A DNA stretch of 6,764 nt from the NCBI GenBank assembly GCA_902495945.1, contig CABUZD010000095.1, positions 1 to 6,764 on the forward strand, written 5' to 3'. Source of the DNA: an uncultured Collinsella sp. (GTDB taxonomy: Bacteria; Actinomycetota; Coriobacteriia; Coriobacteriales; Coriobacteriaceae). Every line of letters starts with the position of its first letter. Position 1 is the first letter of the stretch. The position numbers and the translations under genes are program-made. Below, one piece after another: positions 1 to 4,086 of this stretch. The notes under the pieces are model-generated. The model saw only the letters and a list, made by a program, of their open reading frames with translations. It was not told where the DNA came from and did no database searches.

Positions 1-424
1 CCATCCACTCGGAGTCACGCTTGGCAAGGTAATCATTGACAGTAACGACGTGCACGCCCTTGCCGGCAATAGCGTTGAGATAGCCGGCCAACGTGGAGAC
101 GAGGGTCTTACCTTCGCCAGTCTTCATCTCGGCGATGTGGCCCTCGTGCAGTGCCATGGCGCCAATGAGCTGCACGTCAAAGTGGCGCATACCCATGGTG
201 CGCTTGGAAGCCTCACGCACGGTGGCAAAGGCCTCGGGGAGCATGTCGTCGAGCGACTCGCCGTTGGCGTAACGCTCGCGGAACTTATCGGTCTGGCCGC
301 GGAGCTCCTCCTCGGTCATCTTCTCAAACTGGGGCTCAAGACCGTTGATCTGGTCGACGATCTTGTAGTAGCGCTTAAGGTCCTTATCGGATCCAAAGGA
401 CAGCAGCTTTGACATGAATCCCAT
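1..424 (-). CDS. secA: Preprotein translocase subunit SecA, N-terminal part (3' end outside window)
   Basis: SecA is the cytosolic ATPase motor that pushes unfolded preproteins through the SecYEG channel. About 141 N-terminal codons are present. The protein opens MGFMSKLL, and residues 80-130 carry the SecA nucleotide-binding core: the RHFDVQLIGAMAL stretch, Walker A MKTGEGKT at about 100-107, and the VNDYLAKRDSEWM motif at about 129-141 where the window cuts it. The start at 424 is preferred because AAGGA lies 7-8 bases upstream on the minus strand. An in-frame ATG at 445 would add MAKKENH but has only a poor GGG-type ribosome site, and the ATG at 415 has almost no spacing. The gene lies downstream of rpmE on the same strand, but a strong terminator separates them, so it probably uses its own promoter. 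No frameshift is seen. Identification is secure; only the exact start is open. Confidence 0.96.
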   Translation of the reverse strand, partial: MGFMSKLLSFGSDKDLKRYYKIVDQINGLEPQFEKMTEEELRGQTDKFRERYANGESLDDMLPEAFATVREASKRTMGMRHFDVQLIGAMALHEGHIAEMKTGEGKTLVSTLAGYLNAIAGKGVHVVTVNDYLAKRDSEWM

Positions 425-445
425 GTGGTTTTCCTTTTTGGCCAT

Positions 446-470
446 CGCCCACGCCGTGCAGCTGCGGGCG
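446..470 (-). promoter_or_regulatory. Small hairpin in the secA leader
   Basis: On the minus strand CGCCCGC (470-464) pairs with GTGGGCG (452-446) around an 11-base loop, with one G-U pair that is a mismatch on the plus strand. This fits an RNA made in the secA direction. It ends about 10 bases before the AAGGA ribosome site and overlaps the region just upstream of the alternative ATG at 445. It could modulate secA translation. The stem is short and GC-rich, so chance is a real alternative. Confidence 0.3.
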
Positions 471-485
471 AGTTAAACACAGATA

Positions 486-534
486 ATTGTACTTTAGCCA
501 AACAAGGCGCGCCCCATACGGTCGACCTCGACCG
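486..534 (-). promoter_or_regulatory. Candidate secA promoter region with upstream dyads
   Basis: The minus strand reads TACAAT at 491-486, a five-of-six match to a sigma-70 type -10 box, about 62 bases upstream of the secA start. No convincing -35 lies 16-18 bases further up. Instead there are two dyads: GGCGCGCC (506-513) at the expected -35 position, and CGGTCGA-CC-TCGACCG (519-534), a perfect 7-base inverted repeat. The dyads could bind a regulator or be GC-rich coincidence. The promoter call rests mainly on the -10 and on the preceding rpmE terminator, which means secA should need its own start site. Confidence 0.3.
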
Positions 535-553
535 CCACGTAATAACTACGACC

Positions 554-590
554 AACCTGCCAAAAAGGGACAGGTTTATTTTGGCAGGTT
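554..590. repeat. REP-like palindrome A
   Basis: A perfect 12-base inverted repeat, AACCTGCCAAAA (554-565) and TTTTGGCAGGTT (579-590), flanks a 13-base loop. The loop and its edge contain GGGACAGGTT (567-576), the exact reverse complement of AACCTGTCCC inside palindrome B (633-642). Palindrome A therefore belongs to the same repeat family as B, only 30 bases away. It lies between the rpmE terminator and the secA promoter region and encodes nothing recognisable. The A/T-tipped stem is not followed by a T-run in the secA/rpmE direction. Confidence 0.7.
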
Positions 591-620
591 TTATATGGGC
601 AAACGCCGCCTCTCTGTCAT

Positions 621-687
621 TTGGTGCAAACCAACCTGTCCCCTTCGCACCAATCTGGTGCAATGGGGGCAGGTTGGTTTGCACCAA
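621..687. repeat. REP-like nested palindrome B
   Basis: Arms of 23 bases (621-643 and 665-687) are complementary at 22 positions; the remaining pair, T639/G669, is a wobble on the plus strand. Inside them a second stem, GCACCA (647-652) with TGGTGC (656-661), closes a 3-base loop, so almost the whole 67 bases fold into one rod. The inner stem repeats the TTGCACCA / TGGTGCAA motif of the outer arm tips. The element starts immediately beyond the T-run of the rpmE terminator. This position after a gene's 3' end is typical of dispersed palindromic repeats (REP or small MITE type). No transposase is present in the window, and genome copy number is unknown. Confidence 0.85.
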
Positions 688-732
688 TAAAAAGAAAAGG
701 GCCGCGCACCCAATTGGATGCACGGCCCTTTT
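686..732 (-). terminator. Rho-independent terminator of rpmE
   Basis: Read on the minus strand, AAAA plus GGGCCGTGCATCC (728-716) pairs with GGGTGCGCGGCCC (711-699) plus TTTT around an AATT loop. The stem then runs into TTTTCTTTTTATT (698-686). Two pairs are G-U on the minus strand but C/A mismatches on the plus strand, so the structure is made for RNA in the rpmE direction. It starts 34 bases after the rpmE stop codon. Confidence 0.92.
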
Positions 733-765
733 GCCATGAATGCGAGTGATTCCGCGGCGAGCTAT

Positions 766-1191
766 TTACTCAGCAGCCTCGGTGGTCTCGGCCTCGGCAG
801 CGGCCTCCTCGACGGGAGCCTCTGCGGGAGCCTCGGCGGCCTGCTTGGCAGCCTCCTCGGCAAACTTAGCAGCACGCTTGGCCTTCTCGGCAGCCTTAGC
901 CTCAGCGGCGGCCTTGCGAGCGGCCTCGGCCTCAGCAGCCTTGGCAGCCTTGGCAGCCTTGGCCTCCTCGGCCTTCTTGAGCTGGGCGGCAGCGGCGCCA
1001 CCGAACTTGTCGGCGAAGCGCTGGACGCGTCCACCGGTGTCGACGAACTTCTGCTGGCCGGTGTAGAACGGGTGGCACTCGTTGCAAAGCTCGACCTTCA
1101 TCTCGGACACGGTAGCGTGCGTCTTGAAGGTGTTGCCGCAGGAGCACGTCACCGTGCACTCGACATACTGGGGATGGATACCCTGCTTCAT
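766..1191 (-). CDS. rpmE: 50S ribosomal protein L31 (zinc-binding type) with long Ala/Lys/Glu-rich tail
   Basis: L31 bridges the large and small ribosomal subunits. Residues 1-64 match the family throughout: MKQGIHPQY start, CSCG at 16-19, CNECHPFYTG at 36-45, then DTGGRVQRF. Cysteines 16, 18, 36 and 39 form the zinc-ligand set of the C+ paralogue. The ATG at 1191 follows AAGGAG with 7 bases spacing, so the start is firm. The normal protein is about 70 residues; this one has 141. The extra 77 residues are almost only Ala, Lys and Glu, basic at first and acidic towards the end (EAPAEAPVEEAAAEAETTEAAE-like), predicting a long exposed helix or disordered tail. The reading frame is uninterrupted and the terminator lies directly behind the distal stop codon, so the tail is genuine. 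It has its own promoter and structured leader. What the tail does is unknown. Confidence 0.97.
   Translation of the reverse strand: MKQGIHPQYVECTVTCSCGNTFKTHATVSEMKVELCNECHPFYTGQQKFVDTGGRVQRFADKFGGAAAAQLKKAEEAKAAKAAKAAEAEAARKAAAEAKAAEKAKRAAKFAEEAAKQAAEAPAEAPVEEAAAEAETTEAAE
935..961 (-). repeat. Three tandem 9-base repeats within the L31 tail coding sequence
   Basis: The unit GCAGCCTTG occurs three times without mismatch (plus strand 935-943, 944-952, 953-961), encoding AAK-AAK-AAK type residues of the L31 tail. Because the unit is a multiple of three, gain or loss of copies would change tail length without a frameshift. The surrounding tail is a looser version of the same codons (GCC, GCT, AAG, GAG). 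Confidence 0.7.
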
Positions 1192-1262
1192 GGTAGGACT
1201 CCTTATTGGTCAGGCGCTGGTTACCGATCAGCGCATAAGGCGTCTTGGTTTCCGACCAAGAC
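1192..1262 (-). ncRNA. Probable L31 mRNA leader (two hairpins, autoregulatory candidate)
   Basis: The leader between the rpmE promoter and its start codon holds two hairpins on the minus strand. The first pairs GTCTTGGT (1262-1255) with ACCAAGAC (1249-1242) around CGGAA. The second pairs GCGCTG (1234-1229) with CAGCGC (1219-1214) around ATCGGTAAC. Both present a near-identical TCGG(A/T)AACCA stretch at the loop and 3' stem, about 30 bases apart. The second hairpin ends 8 bases before the AAGGAG ribosome site. L31 mRNA leaders in several bacterial groups, Coriobacteria among them, have been proposed as ribosomal-protein leaders from comparative genomics. I infer that free L31 binds here and represses its own translation; the match to the published consensus was not checked. 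Confidence 0.55.
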
Positions 1263-1275
1263 AACAAACTCGGCT

Positions 1276-1304
1276 ATGATACCACGGCGTCGAGCGTCCC
1301 ACAA
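1276..1304 (-). promoter_or_regulatory. rpmE promoter (sigma-70 type)
   Basis: On the minus strand TTGTGG (1304-1299) and TATCAT (1281-1276) are separated by 17 bases. The -10 matches the consensus at five of six positions and the -35 at its first three. Transcription would start near 1269, placing both leader hairpins inside the transcript. There is no competing candidate of similar quality between 1192 and 1378. Confidence 0.6.
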
Positions 1305-1378
1305 AAGGTTCACGGTCTTTTCGGCACGACACGAGCTGGCCCTTGAATATCAACTATCATCCGAACACTCCCCCACAT

Positions 1379-3187
1379 TCATCCTTCGTATGTATCGAGG
1401 TATTCCTGCTTGAGCGTCTGCGAGGACGACTTGATCTTTTCCACGAGCGTGCCGGCCTCGATGAAGTAGAACGAGTTGGTGAGGTCTGCCAGGTCGTCGA
1501 GCAGATGGCTTGAGATGAGCACGCTTCGTCCCCGCGCCACCTCGCTGCGCATCGCGTCGCAGGAGGTTTTCCGCTTTCCCGGGTCGAGGCCGTTCAGCGG
1601 TTCATCGAGGATGAGGTACGGGCAACCGGTCGCTATCGCCATGGCAAGCTTTACCTGCTGCTTCATTCCTGTCGAGAGTTTACGGGTCGGCTTGTCGAGA
1701 TATGGGGAGATTCCGAGGGAGCTGCAGAGCGAGTCGATGTCGGCGGCCGATTTCCACGCCTCCCTAACGAAAGCAAGGTGCTCGATGGCCGATAGCGTGG
1801 GGTAGAGATCCGCGCTGCCCGAAGAGCTCAGGTAGACGAGTTCTGCGAATTCGGCTGATCGACGTTGGCAGATTCCGTCTGCCGCCAGGCTTCCCGAGCG
1901 GATGCGGGTGGGAAATTGGCCCGACAGCGCTTCAAGAAGGGTGGTTTTCCCCGAGCCGTTGGGAGCAACGAGGCCCGCCGCTTTTCCCGGGCCCAGGAAA
2001 AGCGATCCGATTGAAAGTATCGTCGTGCTCCCGTATCCCACGCTCGCGTCTAGAAGCTCGAGCCCATGGTGCTTTTTAGCGGGTCCAGCCTGTTTGGGCG
2101 AACGTGCCGCAACGGCGCCGACCGCAAGAAGGACCGCGGCGTATGCCAGGGCCACGGCAAGCATCGATGCGCTGCCTGAACCGGAGCCAATGAATTCTGT
2201 CGGGAAGCATCCTACGTAGCCCGTGGCCTCGATAGGCGAGAACACGGCCAGCGGCAGGAGCCCGAGCACGGCATTATGCTCCAGCGCCGAATCGGACAGC
2301 AACGGGAATGCCGGGGCCGCGACAAGCAGCGCTGAGGTAAGGGGGCCTGCAAAGACGCGCCTCGTTGCGGTCGATAGGACGGCGGAGCAAACGGATATCA
2401 AGGTTCCGCCCGCAAGAAGCGCGATAAGCAGGGCTGTGAAGACGTTTCCCGCGGTCGTGGTGGCAAGCGCGCCGTCATGGAAGAAGGCGATCGGGTACCC
2501 AATTTGCCCGAAGCCGTTTAGGGCCAAGGCGTAAATGCCCCCGGGTGCGAGGCCGGCGAGGAGCATCGCGGTCCCCGCGGCGATTATCGAAAACACGGTC
2601 TGGATAAGGCGACGGAATTTGGGCACGGGCGCCTTCGCCGCCAGGGTCCCGGGCCTTGTGGCGCCGAGCACGAGTATCGACGAGAGAAGGAAGGGGATGA
2701 AGGGAAGGAAAGACGGCGCCGTGGCAATGGCGTAAGGCAGGAAGGAAAGGAACGGCAGGTCGTTTGCGGAGGCCGGGATATCCGTGATGCCGGAGCTGCT
2801 CAGGGCACGGCAATATGCGAGCGCCGCGTCATTGGTCTCTCGGTCTCCCACGATGGACCCGGATTGGAAGCCTTCGCCCATGAGCGCGTAGTAGCTCTCG
2901 GCAGAATCGAGAAAGGCGGCGTCGGTTTGAGCGGCAAGGGCGGCGTTCGCGTATCTTGCAAGCTCCGCGTCATTTTGCTGCTCTGGAGATAGGTCTGTGC
3001 CGCTGGCCTGGGGCGCGCGCGTATTGAATGCGTCGACAAAGCCCTGCATGCCCTGTTTCATAAAGAAGGGCCCGTAGATGGGTGAATTGAACGCAATGGG
3101 GACGGAAAAGGCTGCAGCGAGAACGAGCGTACAAATCCATACGGCCTTGTCTCTTAGGATTAGTTTGAGAAGAAGTCGACAGTACAT
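1379..3187 (-). CDS. ABC-2-like exporter with permease and ATPase domains fused (TMD-NBD order)
   Basis: This 602-residue protein is a half-transporter expected to dimerise in the membrane and export an unknown substrate. The N-terminal part is one membrane unit: helix 1 at about 15-34, an extracellular domain at about 35-155, then helices near 156-176, 196-222, 247-272, 278-300 and 342-362. The ATPase domain covers about 375-602: Walker A APNGSGKTT (408-416), signature LSTGM (504-508), Walker B YLILD with catalytic E529, D-loop GLDP (533-536), and switch H561. All ATP-hydrolysis residues are intact except that no clear Q-loop glutamine is seen (VYLSSSGSADLYP). Fusion with the permease first is the ABCA-like order and unusual for bacterial ABC-2 systems, which normally split the domains. 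The ATG at 3187 has TAGGTG 7 bases upstream, a moderate ribosome site. It lies 153 bases after the related ATPase gene and no clear terminator separates it from rpmE downstream. Confidence 0.88.
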   Translation of the reverse strand: MYCRLLLKLILRDKAVWICTLVLAAAFSVPIAFNSPIYGPFFMKQGMQGFVDAFNTRAPQASGTDLSPEQQNDAELARYANAALAAQTDAAFLDSAESYYALMGEGFQSGSIVGDRETNDAALAYCRALSSSGITDIPASANDLPFLSFLPYAIATAPSFLPFIPFLLSSILVLGATRPGTLAAKAPVPKFRRLIQTVFSIIAAGTAMLLAGLAPGGIYALALNGFGQIGYPIAFFHDGALATTTAGNVFTALLIALLAGGTLISVCSAVLSTATRRVFAGPLTSALLVAAPAFPLLSDSALEHNAVLGLLPLAVFSPIEATGYVGCFPTEFIGSGSGSASMLAVALAYAAVLLAVGAVAARSPKQAGPAKKHHGLELLDASVGYGSTTILSIGSLFLGPGKAAGLVAPNGSGKTTLLEALSGQFPTRIRSGSLAADGICQRRSAEFAELVYLSSSGSADLYPTLSAIEHLAFVREAWKSAADIDSLCSSLGISPYLDKPTRKLSTGMKQQVKLAMAIATGCPYLILDEPLNGLDPGKRKTSCDAMRSEVARGRSVLISSHLLDDLADLTNSFYFIEAGTLVEKIKSSSQTLKQEYLDTYEG

Positions 3188-3340
3188 TTGGAAGCACCTA
3201 CATTTCTCAAAGCATCGTTAGATTAATAATGACAGACCGAATGAAGATGCGTGCGATGGGGGCGAGGCGAATGGCTGAGCGGTATCGATATGCGGGTTCA
3301 ACGGTATCACATTGGCCACATAGATTTTTAACTTGCATTT
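3188..3340 (-). promoter_or_regulatory. Gap between the two exporter systems; spaced direct repeats
   Basis: No gene or convincing terminator is seen in these 153 bases. The heptamer CGGTATC occurs twice (3280-3286 and 3302-3308), 22 bases apart from start to start, about two helical turns, and the first copy overlaps the palindrome TATCGATA (3283-3290). This spacing would place two sites on one face of the DNA. An AT-rich stretch near 3212-3230 (minus strand ATTATTAAT) could include a -10 for the fused exporter, but no good -35 fits. Either an internal promoter or simple read-through from the upstream operon is possible. Confidence 0.3.
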
Positions 3341-4081
3341 CTACCCGCCCTTTTCGTAGAGTCGCCGATACGTGCTTAGCGCACCCTCGGCGCGTCCGGC
3401 AGGCTTTGCGAAATGGGATCCAGGAGACTTCGGCGCAGCATCATCTTGCGGAATGCTTCTAATGAGCCTCCCATCCTTCAAAAACAGAATCTCATCGCAC
3501 AGCCTATCGACCGAATCCAAGATGTGGGATGACATGATGATGTACGTACCAGAATCGGCCAGCTTCCTGAGAATCTCGGAATGCAAGTCCACCCTGCTGG
3601 GGTCGAGCGCGTTCATGGGCTCATCTAATAGAAGGTACCGCGCGCCCGTCGCATACGCAATCGCCAGGGTAAGCTGCTGCTTCATGCCCTGGCTCAGAGT
3701 GCGGATCCTCATCTTCGCGAACTCGCCTATCTGCGTTTGTTCCACTATCTCTTCGATATCGCGAGCATGCGGCCACATATCGCAAACCATCTTGAGGTGA
3801 TCTTCCGCACGCAATCCGGGATACAGCAGCGTCCCCTCACCAGGTGCATAGAAGATCATAGAACGGACCTCTCTCGCACCCGTACCCTGCACCTCATCCA
3901 GAACGATGCTCCCGTCCACGCGAGGACCCGGCAAACCTGCCATCGCACGCAGCAACGTCGTCTTTCCATACCCGTTCGGAGCGACGAGACCGTAGACCGT
4001 ACCCGGGGCAAACTCAGCGTTCACCGAATCTACGAGCACCTTCTTTCCATAAGAGATCGTCAGCGTTTGAAGGTCAATCAT
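3341..4081 (-). CDS. ABC transporter ATP-binding protein (partner of the double permease)
   Basis: A stand-alone ATPase subunit of 246 residues that should dimerise beneath the adjacent permease and power export. It begins MIDLQTLTISYGKK, a standard opening for this family. Visible motifs are Walker A APNGYGKTT (34-42), signature LSQGM (129-133), Walker B YLLLD with catalytic E154, D-loop ALDP (158-161) and switch H186. The Q-loop position reads YAPGEGTLLYP, without a glutamine. Sequence is close to the ATPase half of the downstream fused exporter (GLVAPNGxGKTTLL, LSxGMKQQ, LYPxLxAxxHL). The ATG at 4081 is chosen because AAGGGG lies 9 bases upstream. An in-frame ATG at 4090 overlaps the permease stop as ATGA but touches the ribosome site with no spacing. 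With the chosen start the gap to the permease stop is 5 bases, so the two genes are surely cotranscribed and probably translationally coupled. Confidence 0.94.
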   Translation of the reverse strand: MIDLQTLTISYGKKVLVDSVNAEFAPGTVYGLVAPNGYGKTTLLRAMAGLPGPRVDGSIVLDEVQGTGAREVRSMIFYAPGEGTLLYPGLRAEDHLKMVCDMWPHARDIEEIVEQTQIGEFAKMRIRTLSQGMKQQLTLAIAYATGARYLLLDEPMNALDPSRVDLHSEILRKLADSGTYIIMSSHILDSVDRLCDEILFLKDGRLIRSIPQDDAAPKSPGSHFAKPAGRAEGALSTYRRLYEKGG

Positions 4082-4086
4082 CGAGA

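Noticed and set aside
50..412. Plus-strand open frame of 120 codons
   Set aside because: Antisense of secA, whose minus-strand product carries unmistakable SecA motifs.
554..687. CRISPR array
   Set aside because: The repeats are inverted palindromes of unequal size, with no regular direct repeat and spacer pattern and no cas gene.
621..687. Palindrome B as a second rpmE terminator or a secA attenuator
   Set aside because: No T-run follows it on the minus strand and the real rpmE terminator lies just before it. Its nested structure and shared core with palindrome A fit a dispersed repeat better.
425..739. Open frames across the secA-rpmE gap on both strands
   Set aside because: They run through palindromes and a terminator, lack ribosome sites, and their products are antisense or repeat-encoded low-information sequence.
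1305..1378. Terminator for the exporter operon before rpmE
   Set aside because: Only a tiny TTGAATATCAA dyad is present, without a GC stem or T-run.
718..1413. Long plus-strand open frame rich in Leu, Gly and Ser
   Set aside because: It is the antisense of the repetitive L31 tail, where GCC/AAG/GAG codons keep other frames open. L31 motifs, ribosome site and terminator all support the minus strand.
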